Source of the DNA: Algoriphagus litoralis
GTDB taxonomy: Bacteria; Bacteroidota; Bacteroidia; Cytophagales; Cyclobacteriaceae
DNA length: 64,000 nucleotides
NCBI RefSeq assembly: GCF_003259255.1
Contig: NZ_QGOL01000002.1
Coordinates: 496,001-560,000, forward strand
Direction of reading: 5' to 3'
The notes under the pieces were generated by a model. The model worked only from the letters and a program-made list of their open reading frames with translations. It did no database searches and was not told the origin of the DNA. Each line of letters begins with the position of its first letter. The stretch's first letter is position 1. Shown here one piece after another: positions 1 to 7,604 of the stretch. The position numbers and the translations under genes are program-made.

Positions 1-420
1 CATCCCGTAGGGATGATATCTGGGTAGAGAAAATTGTATACCCATATATATTCGACCCCGATAGGGGTCGTATTGATCTATCTAGCAATGTTTTCTACCG
101 ATATCCGACCCGTACCGGGTCATTTTTGCTAGTTTGAATTCCTTCGGAATTTGTAATTCCATTACCCAAATTCTTATCGAAGAATTGGGCTAAAGCCCGG
201 AAAGCTCTCGGCTATTTTTTTCCCCCGTCCCGAATTATCGGGACAGGAGGCAATTAATGAACTGGAATTCAAATCCATGAATTGGAAGGGGGCTTCAGCC
301 CATTCCTAACGAATCGCTAAATTCTATGGGGCTTTAGCCAAAATTTTTCCTCCAAGGGGGTACTTCCGAAATGGGGTAGGGTATTTCCGAAGGGCGTAAT
401 GCATAAATAAATAGACGAAA
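1..420. repeat. Cluster of small palindromic intergenic repeats
   Basis: This stretch has no convincing gene. It is packed with short GC-rich inverted repeats: CATCCCGTAGGGATG at the left edge, CGACCCC-GATA-GGGGTCG near 53-70, GACCCG-TAC-CGGGTC near 106-121, GAATTCCTTCGGAATT near 137-152, TCCCG-AATTAT-CGGGA near 228-243, and several GGCTAAAGCC or GGCTTTAGCC units. Such REP-like units are common between genes in this bacterial group. Their clustering suggests an array that continues leftward past the window edge. Function unknown. Confidence 0.6.
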
Positions 421-501
421 GTCATTTCCAACAACAAAAATTGGTGAAAGGCTCCATATCGCTCAGCGCACAGGAGATACAGGCTTCAAAAACACCCACA
501 A

Positions 502-529
502 AAAAGGCCAACACGCTGGTTGGCCTTTT
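502..529 (-). terminator. Intrinsic terminator of the exported-protein gene
   Basis: An 11-bp stem (AAAAGGCCAAC / GTTGGCCTTTT) with a 6-nt loop lies about 40 bp past the stop codon of the gene ending at 569. On the minus strand it is followed by a run of seven T. It is a clear rho-independent terminator. Confidence 0.85.
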
Positions 530-568
530 GAAATTTGCTCCTGAGAATGACCTCCTGGGAGAAATGGC

Positions 569-1618
569 TTAGTCTTTAGTCATTTGGATAAAATTGGTTA
601 TACCTACATCGGTCAGATCTTTCATGGATCCTGAAGCTGCATTGACATACAAATCCCGATTGCATTCGGCAAAATGCGAAGCTACCGTACGTTGATCTCC
701 CGATGTCATTACTAACTGAGTGTATCCTGTCTTTGAAAACATTTCCGTCTGGGCCTGAGTGGTTTCTTTGATTTTCTTGTCTTTGAAAACCCCTTCGAAG
801 GATACCGCTTTCTTGGGTTCTACTTTGGCATGAAAAAGGGGGTTGTTTCCGATATCCAAACCTGACATAAAGCTCACCTGGGTAAGCAAGTTAGGTCCTC
901 CGCCGAGGGACGCTTTATTCTCTGTTGGATCGACAAGTGGTTCAATCCGGTAATCGATCACGGCCTTGACTGAAGTAGATTTCGTCCAGGTATCTGCATT
1001 CGCATCTAAGTTTACAAAAGGAAACACAAAATTGACATCAGCGATAAATACATCATTGAGCTCTTTAGACATTTTGGGGGTATTGTCAAGTATTCCTCCC
1101 CCTGACTTTTCGCGACCTCCCTTGCTAATCCCCTTGACTAGATACTCAAAATTCTGAGGAGTGACCATGACATATCCTGCTGCTTGCGCATCGGAACTTG
1201 CTCCTCCTTTTACTTTGACCCATTCTGCAAAGTATTCGTAGGACGCGGCTTCCTCAGCACTCATGATTTCGAAACCTTGGCTTGTCAATTGTTTCGTAAA
1301 TTCCGAATAGGCTTGATCTATCATTTGTTGAAAATCCTCCACATCTACTCCCGAAATCTGAACTCCAAGACTCGTAGAGGTTCCCGAAGTGAAGGTAGTT
1401 CGGTCTGCCCGTTCATTTTTTGAGCCTGAAGTCTTGGCTGAGGCCTCCTCAAATACCTCAAACAAAGCCTTGAAGCTTCGGATAAATACTTTTTTGGGTG
1501 CTTTGCTACCTTGATTTTTCTTGTTGAAACTAGTGGTTTTGATGTCCTTTTCGGACAAAACGTTAGCCGGTCCCAGCGCCGCGAACAGGAGCACAAAGAC
1601 CAAGAGAATTGATTTCAT
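569..1618 (-). CDS. Exported protein of unknown function
   Basis: This 349-residue protein begins with a typical signal peptide (MKSILLVFVLLFAALGPANVLS), so it is probably exported to the periplasm or outer surface. There is no lipobox Cys after the hydrophobic core. The mature part is soluble and mixed alpha/beta, with a stretch rich in Ser, Thr and Lys near residues 50-85 and only one Cys near the C-terminus. I recognise no domain or catalytic motif. It stands alone, ends at a strong terminator, and is separated from the sulfatase by about 390 bp. It is a convincing gene because of its length, signal peptide and terminator, but no role can be given. Confidence 0.8.
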   Translation of the reverse strand: MKSILLVFVLLFAALGPANVLSEKDIKTTSFNKKNQGSKAPKKVFIRSFKALFEVFEEASAKTSGSKNERADRTTFTSGTSTSLGVQISGVDVEDFQQMIDQAYSEFTKQLTSQGFEIMSAEEAASYEYFAEWVKVKGGASSDAQAAGYVMVTPQNFEYLVKGISKGGREKSGGGILDNTPKMSKELNDVFIADVNFVFPFVNLDANADTWTKSTSVKAVIDYRIEPLVDPTENKASLGGGPNLLTQVSFMSGLDIGNNPLFHAKVEPKKAVSFEGVFKDKKIKETTQAQTEMFSKTGYTQLVMTSGDQRTVASHFAECNRDLYVNAASGSMKDLTDVGITNFIQMTKD

Positions 1619-2005
1619 GATATTTTTTTGGTTAGCCGGGATAAAGTTGAGGCTGATTGGAAAGCCAAGGAATACCAGAATCCCCCTATTTTATATCCGT
1701 GCCAGTACGTAGAGCAAGGTAAAAGTGTATTCTGAATTGTGCCTTACATCTGGTTTATGCATTGGAATTCGGAGCCGGAAATCAAAATTCAAAAAAATCG
1801 GGCACTTCAGGAATCGAGAAGTAGCGCTCCTGAAATGAAATCGATAAGTGATGTGAAACGACCCATTTTCAACTACAAAATGGAGTGAAGGATTAGGCTA
1901 AAGCCCGGATCACTGCTGCCTAATTTTTAGCCTCCAACCGATTTGGAGGCATTTGAAAGTAAATCCATGAACTGCAAGGCCGATTTATGCCAACCCAGTC
2001 TTAGC
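1619..2005. other. Intergenic region with REP-like unit
   Basis: About 390 bp separate the exported-protein gene from the sulfatase stop. The part next to 1619 should hold the promoter of the minus-strand exported protein, but I see no clear TAnnTTTG box. Near 1880-1935 there is a GGCTAAAGCC unit followed by an imperfect hairpin of the type seen in positions 1-420. I see no gene in it. Confidence 0.4.
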
Positions 2006-3712
2006 TCAATGACTTGTGGGATTGGAATAGTTTGCCCGATAGAGCGAATCATAGTGCCCGTTGTGGTCGTGAATTCCGTTGGTTTTGGCGTATTCCATCC
2101 AGGCTTGGATGAGTTCATTTTTGATTTCGGGAAATTCTTCAGAAAGATCCTGTGATTCGCTTGGATCTTTTTCTACATCATACAATTCCCATTCGCCAGA
2201 ACCCAAAGGTGCCGGAAGTCGGAGGATTTTCCAATTGTCACGAATGTATGCTCTCATTTCAAATAGCTCCCATCCATATCCTTTGCCTGGAGGTAAGGAA
2301 GAAGCGGTTCCATTCAAGAGCGGGAGGATTGATCTACCAATTAGTGGATGAATGCTTTGTCCTTTGAACTGGCTGGGGTATGCTGATCCAGTAATCTCCA
2401 GGATCGTGGGAAGTATATCCGTCACATGGACCATGGATTTGTTCCACTGTCCGGCCTGTGTCATTTTGCCTGGCATTTTGATAATCATGGGAAGCCTGAT
2501 CCCACCTTCGGAGGTAAAGCTTTTGAAATAACGAAACGGCGAAGAGGATGCCTGCGCCCATCCGGCTCCTGTTTCGATGTAGGAGCCTTTTTTGCCTCTG
2601 TTTTCTAATCGATTATCGAAACTGGAAAGGTATGTTCCATCTCCATTTCCGGGGTAGTCTCGAGCATGGGCACCGTTGGCACCATTATCGGATAAAAAGA
2701 TGATGAGGGTGTTGTCATACATACCTTGATCTTTGAGATAGGTGATGATCCTCCCCATGCTCATATCCAAGTAATCCACCGAAGCGGCATAGACCTCCAT
2801 ATCCCGTGCATAGGCTGCTTTCTGATCGGGTGTCAGGCTTTCCCATCTAGGAACAAAAGGATTAGTAGGACTTGCCGTCAGATTCGTTGGAATGATCCCA
2901 AGAGATTGCAAATTTTCCATTCGCTCTGTCCAAAGCGAATCCCATCCCATGTCAAATTTTCCCTTGTATTTGGCTATATATTCATCCGGCGCATGGAGCG
3001 GATCATGTACAGCTGTGTAGGAGAGATAGGCAAAAAAAGGCTTTTGATCTCCTTCACCCCTGGTAATGAAACTCATAAGTGAGTCCGTGTAAGCTTGGCT
3101 GGAATAAAATTCGGGTGAGGGCTCAACCTGCACCCCATTTCGGGTATAATCCATATGCTGCAAAGGGGACAGCGCCTTCCGGTCATTCCAATGACTTCCG
3201 CCTCCAGTTCCCAATATAAAGGTCTGTTCAAAACCTCGATCAAAGGGATCCATTCCCTGACCCTCTCCGAGATGCCATTTCCCCGTCATATAGGTATGGT
3301 ATCCATTTTCACGGAGGATTTCAGGAATAGTCACGACCTCCTTATTGAGATGGCCTTGATATCCCGATAGATTAAGTGCCTGCAAGGCAGGATAGTCCAT
3401 TTCACTCATGATCCCGACTCCTGCGGTGTGATTATCATTGCCTGTCAGGAGGGAGGCACGGGAAGGGGAGCAAGTGGGCTGTACATAAAAGCGGGAAAAT
3501 GAAATGCCTTCCTGAGCGAGCTTTGTCAGAACTGGAGTCTCAATATTTCCTCCAAAAGGTGCAATGTCACTATATCCTAAGTCGTCTGCCACTATTATTA
3601 GAATATTGGGTTTTGAGACTGCCAACACTTCCTGTTGGTTTTGTCTGCATCCTGAGCTGATTGAAAAAATTGCTAGGCCGGCACTGATAAGGTAGGTGAA
3701 TCTATTTTTCAT
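2006..3712 (-). CDS. Lipoprotein arylsulfatase (type I sulfatase family)
   Basis: This 568-residue protein is a formylglycine-dependent sulfatase of the alkaline-phosphatase superfamily. It hydrolyses sulfate esters, probably on sulfated polysaccharide or a small sulfated compound outside the cytoplasm. The N-terminus is a lipoprotein signal with Cys22 as likely lipidation site (SISSGC). The metal-binding start of the fold is seen as VADDLGYSD (Asp43, Asp44), the signature CSPSRASLLTG gives Cys81 as the residue converted to formylglycine, and SDNGA follows in the second half. Length is normal. No maturase gene (FGE or anaerobic type) is in the window, so activation must come from elsewhere. 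It is divergent from a TetR-type regulator that may control it. The substrate cannot be read from sequence. Confidence 0.93.
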   Translation of the reverse strand: MKNRFTYLISAGLAIFSISSGCRQNQQEVLAVSKPNILIIVADDLGYSDIAPFGGNIETPVLTKLAQEGISFSRFYVQPTCSPSRASLLTGNDNHTAGVGIMSEMDYPALQALNLSGYQGHLNKEVVTIPEILRENGYHTYMTGKWHLGEGQGMDPFDRGFEQTFILGTGGGSHWNDRKALSPLQHMDYTRNGVQVEPSPEFYSSQAYTDSLMSFITRGEGDQKPFFAYLSYTAVHDPLHAPDEYIAKYKGKFDMGWDSLWTERMENLQSLGIIPTNLTASPTNPFVPRWESLTPDQKAAYARDMEVYAASVDYLDMSMGRIITYLKDQGMYDNTLIIFLSDNGANGAHARDYPGNGDGTYLSSFDNRLENRGKKGSYIETGAGWAQASSSPFRYFKSFTSEGGIRLPMIIKMPGKMTQAGQWNKSMVHVTDILPTILEITGSAYPSQFKGQSIHPLIGRSILPLLNGTASSLPPGKGYGWELFEMRAYIRDNWKILRLPAPLGSGEWELYDVEKDPSESQDLSEEFPEIKNELIQAWMEYAKTNGIHDHNGHYDSLYRANYSNPTSH

Positions 3713-4045
3713 ATATTTTCTTCCAAAGCAGAAAGGTAAAATTTATTGTAAACGATTGGCAACACAAACTCCAGATGAACAATAAATTAGACTGGCTAGT
3801 CTAGTTTGCAAAAAAATCCATTGAATTATTTGACTTAAAAGATGAAATGTTTTATTGAAGATTTACCTTTTTCTTAAGTGTCTAAAATCAAGAGCATTTA
3901 ATGGTGATAGTATATTTGTTGAAGTCAGTCTTGGTGATTCGGTGGAGTTGGTTTTTTTAATTCCATAAAATCAGGAATTCAAGCTGGATCCAGATTATAA
4001 TTGGAGGGATTTTAAGTATATTTTGTAGAAAAAAGCGTATTACTC
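3713..4045. other. Divergent intergenic region (sulfatase / TetR)
   Basis: This AT-rich stretch of about 330 bp must carry the promoters of the sulfatase (minus) and the TetR-type regulator (plus). A short inverted pair, AGACTGGCTAGTCT, lies near 3789-3802 and is a possible operator. I see no gene or stable RNA. Confidence 0.35.
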
Positions 4046-4609
4046 ATGAATGATTTTAACTATCAAAATCCAAAAAAGTCAAAACAAAAATGGATAGATG
4101 TAGGGTATGAATTATTTTGTGAAGAAGGTCATGAAGGGATCCAGATCGAGCGTCTATCACGTATCACAGGATTAAATAAATCAGGATTTTATCACTATTT
4201 CAGGGATTTTGAGCGTTATTTTGAAGTGCTTATGCAGGAGCATATTCGGAAAGCAAACACTATGGCAATGGTTCTTCCGACTTTAGAATCCTATGATCCT
4301 GATTTTTTGAATGTCATAGTGTCCAACAAATCTCTCTTTTGTTTTCATATTCAATTGATTCAAAACAGGAGAATTAAGCTTTTCTTAAATACTCACATTC
4401 TCGTCAATGGAATAATCGATAAGATTGCAAGAGAACTATTCGGGAAAGAATTGGGGCTGGGGGAAGAGGCCTCTGCAAAATATCATGACATGGTCCGGGA
4501 TCTGTTTTTTACCAGAGCAGATCTTAAGAATCTTAATTATGAATTTTTACATTCACTTTTTTTAGAAGTGAAGGACACGGCGAAGTTGATTAATCAAGGA
4601 ATAAAGTGA
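4046..4609 (+). CDS. TetR/AcrR-type transcriptional regulator
   Basis: This 187-residue protein has the TetR N-terminal DNA-binding layout. Helix 1 is WIDVGYELFCEEG, the recognition part is IERLSRITGLNKSGFYHYF (about residues 33-51), and it is followed by a helix rich in aromatics. The GLNKSGFYHYF segment matches the conserved GVSKGTLYHYF pattern of the family. The C-terminal ligand-binding half is divergent and gives no clue to an inducer. The gene is divergent from the sulfatase, which is the usual arrangement when a TetR protein controls its neighbour, but it also precedes the potassium transporter by about 160 bp on the same strand. Base composition is more AT-rich than in the transporter genes. 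Confidence 0.8.
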   Translation: MNDFNYQNPKKSKQKWIDVGYELFCEEGHEGIQIERLSRITGLNKSGFYHYFRDFERYFEVLMQEHIRKANTMAMVLPTLESYDPDFLNVIVSNKSLFCFHIQLIQNRRIKLFLNTHILVNGIIDKIARELFGKELGLGEEASAKYHDMVRDLFFTRADLKNLNYEFLHSLFLEVKDTAKLINQGIK

Positions 4610-4769
4610 ATTTGATTAGTTGCCCTAGCCGAATGTAATTGCAAAGGATGTTCGGAATTCGATTTATAATCGGGAAAAGACTATTTACCCATTGGCTTCC
4701 GATTTCAACTTTAGCAATAATTTTCCCTTTTCTTTTGCAAAACCAAAAGAGAAAGGGAACATTTGGCTC

Positions 4770-6518
4770 ATGAATTCAGGCATCAAGTGGCTCAATCGCG
4801 CCGCCCTACTGGCAAGCTTTCTTGGTATTTTGGCTTTCGTGGCTGATTTTGGGTTTTACCAAAGTAAGTTTTACCAAGAGGTTTTTGACGGGTTTTACTT
4901 TATTGTCTTGGGCTTTGGAGTCATTTCCACTTTTGCCAGGTATGTCAGCAAGCGGATCATTCCTAAGCGGAAGGTTTTTATTTTTGACCTCCTGTCGATT
5001 GGATTTACATTTTGGATTTTCTACCTCTATCTCTTTGTGGGCGTACCCTTTGAGACGGATTTAATTTTGGAAAACCCCATTTGGGTACAATTGGCTGTCA
5101 TCCTTACCTTTATCCGTGAAGCCTCTGAAGTCAGAATAAATTACAAACGGGCGATTCTCAATCCTGCCCAACTGTTTGTAATCAGTTTCTTTCTCATCAT
5201 CGTGATCGGTGCTTTGCTCTTGATGACTCCCCGTGCGACTCATGAGGGCTTGTCCTTTGTAGATGCATTGTTTACGTCCACCAGTGCAGTCTGTGTCACG
5301 GGCTTGATCGTGGTAGATACCGGGAGTTATTTTACGGATTTTGGGCAGGTGATTATTTTACTGCTGATTCAAATCGGAGGTTTGGGGATTTTGACCTTTG
5401 CAAGCTATTTCAGCTATTTTTTCAAGGGAGGATCGACCTATGAAAATCAACTGGCGCTGGGTGATCTGACTAACTCAAAAAAACTTGGGGAAGTGTTTGG
5501 CACCTTGAAGGCCATTCTCTTGATTACTTTTGGGATTGAGGCTGTATCGGCAGTGTTGATCTACACGAGTTTGGATGCAGATTTATTTGAAAGCCATGCC
5601 AGAAAGGTGTTTTTCTCCGTTTTTCATGCCATTTCGGCCTTTTGCAATGCTGGCTTCTCCACCCTGCCAAATAGCTTGTACGAAAGTGGCTTTCGATTCA
5701 ACTATCTGTTTCAGTTGATCATTATTCTGACCTTTGTGATGGGAGGGCTGGGATTTCCGATCGTGGATAATATCATCAGTTTTCTCAAGTACAAGCTCAG
5801 ATCTCTGCTGTCGTTTGGACGGTACAAGGTCAACCATCGCCCCTGGGTACTCAATATCAACAGTAGGATTACTTTGGTGTCTACGCTTTCGATCACGCTG
5901 GTGGCTTTTATTGCTTTCTATAGCTTAGAATACAACAATACTTTGGCAGAGCACCGGGGATTTGGAAAGGTAATCACCGGTCTATTCGGCGCTACTACTC
6001 CGAGGACAGCCGGATTCAACTCGATCGATACGAGTGCGATGCTCTTTCCTACAACCATGATTGTATTTCTGCTGATGTGGATCGGGGCCTCACCTGCATC
6101 AACGGGTGGTGGGATCAAGACCAGTACATTTGCGATTGCAACACTGAATATTATCAGTCTGGCTAGAGGGAAAAGTAAAATTGAGGTATTCAGACGTGAA
6201 GTGGCGGATATCTCTGTACGGAGAGCCTTTGCTACCATTTCGCTTTCCTTGGTAGTGATTGGATTTGCTATTTTGCTGATCTCTGTTTTTGATCAGGACA
6301 AGAGTCTGATTCAGATTGGATTTGAGAGTTTCTCGGCGTTCAGTACCGTGGGTTTGAGTTTGGGGATCACAGCAAACTTATCTGAAGCCAGCAAATTGGT
6401 ATTGACCGTGGTCATGTTTGTAGGAAGAGTGAGTATGCTCTCGCTGATGATTGCGGTTTTTAGGAAGGTGAGGTATAAAAATTACCGCTATCCGGTGGAG
6501 GAAATAGTGATAAATTAA
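4770..6518 (+). CDS. trkH: TrkH/KtrB-type potassium uptake membrane protein
   Basis: This is the ion-conducting subunit of a Trk/Ktr potassium transporter. From ATG 4770 it has 582 residues; an in-frame TTG at 4692 would add 26 residues, but TTG starts are rare here and the added segment is not hydrophobic. Four pore loops are visible: TSTSAVCVTGL, SAFCNAGFSTL, TTPRTAGFNSID and SAFSTVGLSLG. Each carries the selectivity Gly of the superfamily of K+ transporters. An N-terminal extension of about 120 residues with roughly three or four membrane helices precedes the first pore repeat, as seen in Bacteroidota members. It is followed 214 bp later by its cytoplasmic partner TrkA. Confidence 0.93.
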   Translation: MNSGIKWLNRAALLASFLGILAFVADFGFYQSKFYQEVFDGFYFIVLGFGVISTFARYVSKRIIPKRKVFIFDLLSIGFTFWIFYLYLFVGVPFETDLILENPIWVQLAVILTFIREASEVRINYKRAILNPAQLFVISFFLIIVIGALLLMTPRATHEGLSFVDALFTSTSAVCVTGLIVVDTGSYFTDFGQVIILLLIQIGGLGILTFASYFSYFFKGGSTYENQLALGDLTNSKKLGEVFGTLKAILLITFGIEAVSAVLIYTSLDADLFESHARKVFFSVFHAISAFCNAGFSTLPNSLYESGFRFNYLFQLIIILTFVMGGLGFPIVDNIISFLKYKLRSLLSFGRYKVNHRPWVLNINSRITLVSTLSITLVAFIAFYSLEYNNTLAEHRGFGKVITGLFGATTPRTAGFNSIDTSAMLFPTTMIVFLLMWIGASPASTGGGIKTSTFAIATLNIISLARGKSKIEVFRREVADISVRRAFATISLSLVVIGFAILLISVFDQDKSLIQIGFESFSAFSTVGLSLGITANLSEASKLVLTVVMFVGRVSMLSLMIAVFRKVRYKNYRYPVEEIVIN

Positions 6519-6616
6519 TATCCATCCCAAAATGCACCGTGTGATAAGCCACTAAGCACGTAATACAAGCAGTGGCATGAATTGAAAGTCTGATAAATAA
6601 ATAGGAATGAAATCGA

Positions 6617-6683
6617 GCCTGCCTGAGGCAGACAGGCATGACACAAAGCGACACACAGAGGGATGCCCCGATAGCTTTCGGGG
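6617..6683. repeat. Two REP-like palindromes between trkH and trkA
   Basis: Two separate inverted repeats lie in the trkH-trkA gap. The first, 6617-6637, pairs GCCTGCCT with AGACAGGC (one mismatch). The second, 6666-6683, pairs CCCCGA with TCGGGG around TAGCTT. Both resemble dispersed palindromes of this bacterial group. Neither has a T-run, so they are unlikely to be strong terminators, but they could stabilise or process a joint transcript. Confidence 0.55.
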
Positions 6684-6732
6684 AATACATGTGAAGATTC
6701 CATGTGGCCGCTAAAAAACAAATAATAAACAC

Positions 6733-7422
6733 ATGAAATACATCATCGTAGGACTGGGGAATTTTGGGGCTTCCTTAGCGCAAAAGCTGACTGCCTCAGG
6801 CAATGAAGTAATCGGCATTGATTCCCGAATGGAGAAGGTCGATCTCTACAAGGAAAAAATCTCACATACGATCTGTATGAATGCGACCGACGAGTTTACC
6901 GTTTCAGGCCTTCCATTGCGTGATACAGATGTGGTGATTGTGGCTATCGGGGAAGATCAGGGTGCGAATATCATGGCAACAGCTCTCTTTAAGAACAATC
7001 AGGTAAAACGCCTGATCAGCCGAGCGATTAACCCGCTGCATGAGCGGGTTTTGCAGGCGATAGGGGTAGATGAAATCGTCCATCCCGAAGAAGAGACCGC
7101 CGAACGATTGGCAAAGAAGCTATGCATCAAAAATGTGGTCGATTCTTTCGAGCTGAGTGAGGAGTTTAGCATCATTGAAGCCAATGTGCCGAGTGAATAT
7201 GTTGGCAAAACTATTCGGGAGATTGGGTTCAGACAGCACTTCAATCTGCTGGTGCTTACCATCATCAAAAAAGAAGAGGTAAAAAGCGTCCTTGGCAAAA
7301 GCAGGACCGAAGAGCGGGTTCAGGGTGTGGCCACACCGGATTTGGTATTGAAAGAAAAAGACATTCTGGTGCTTTTTGGTGACAATGATGATCTTCAGAA
7401 GTTTTTGAACAAGCGGTTTTAA
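6733..7422 (+). CDS. trkA: TrkA/KtrA potassium channel regulatory subunit
   Basis: This 229-residue cytoplasmic protein gates the TrkH pore. The N-terminal RCK domain starts with a nucleotide-binding Rossmann motif, GLGNFGASLA followed by an acidic residue at the end of strand 2 (IGID), and binds NAD(H) or ATP in the family. A TrkA-C domain follows from about residue 145 and ends with the typical phrase DILVLFGDNDDLQKF. Only one RCK/TrkA-C unit is present, so it is the short KtrA-like form rather than the tandem form of enteric TrkA. It is encoded just after trkH and the two should form one complex. Confidence 0.93.
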   Translation: MKYIIVGLGNFGASLAQKLTASGNEVIGIDSRMEKVDLYKEKISHTICMNATDEFTVSGLPLRDTDVVIVAIGEDQGANIMATALFKNNQVKRLISRAINPLHERVLQAIGVDEIVHPEEETAERLAKKLCIKNVVDSFELSEEFSIIEANVPSEYVGKTIREIGFRQHFNLLVLTIIKKEEVKSVLGKSRTEERVQGVATPDLVLKEKDILVLFGDNDDLQKFLNKRF

Positions 7423-7559
7423 TCGCTGAGGAGAAGCTGTAGCCACTTGATTTTTTGAAAGAAATAGCCTCAAGGCAATCTTGAATTTACTTCCCTCGCA
7501 TAGTTTATAGGAATTTGAAAAATAAATAGTGCGGATTGAATGATCCGCTATCGATAAAA

Positions 7560-7584
7560 AAAAGGACGGTCAAGCCGTCCTTTT
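7560..7584. terminator. Bidirectional terminator between trkA and lipoprotein gene
   Basis: A 10-bp stem (AAAAGGACGG / CCGTCCTTTT) with a 5-nt loop lies between two convergent genes. It has A/T tracts on both sides and can end transcripts from either strand. Confidence 0.85.
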
Positions 7585-7604
7585 CTCGTGGTTTTTAGCT
7601 TTTG

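Noticed and set aside
1..420. CRISPR array
   Set aside because: The palindromes differ from each other and show no constant repeat length with regular spacers; no cas gene is near.
966..1712. Plus-strand open frames opposite the exported-protein gene
   Set aside because: They lie antisense to a gene with a signal peptide and terminator, have no domain or start signal, and are overlapping chance frames.
4692..4769. TTG start extending trkH by 26 residues
   Set aside because: TTG starts are rare here, the added part is Phe/Ser-rich and not conserved in the family as I recall, and ATG 4770 directly precedes the first membrane region.
6617..6683. Terminator between trkH and trkA
   Set aside because: The hairpins lack T-runs and resemble dispersed palindromes, so I call them repeats.
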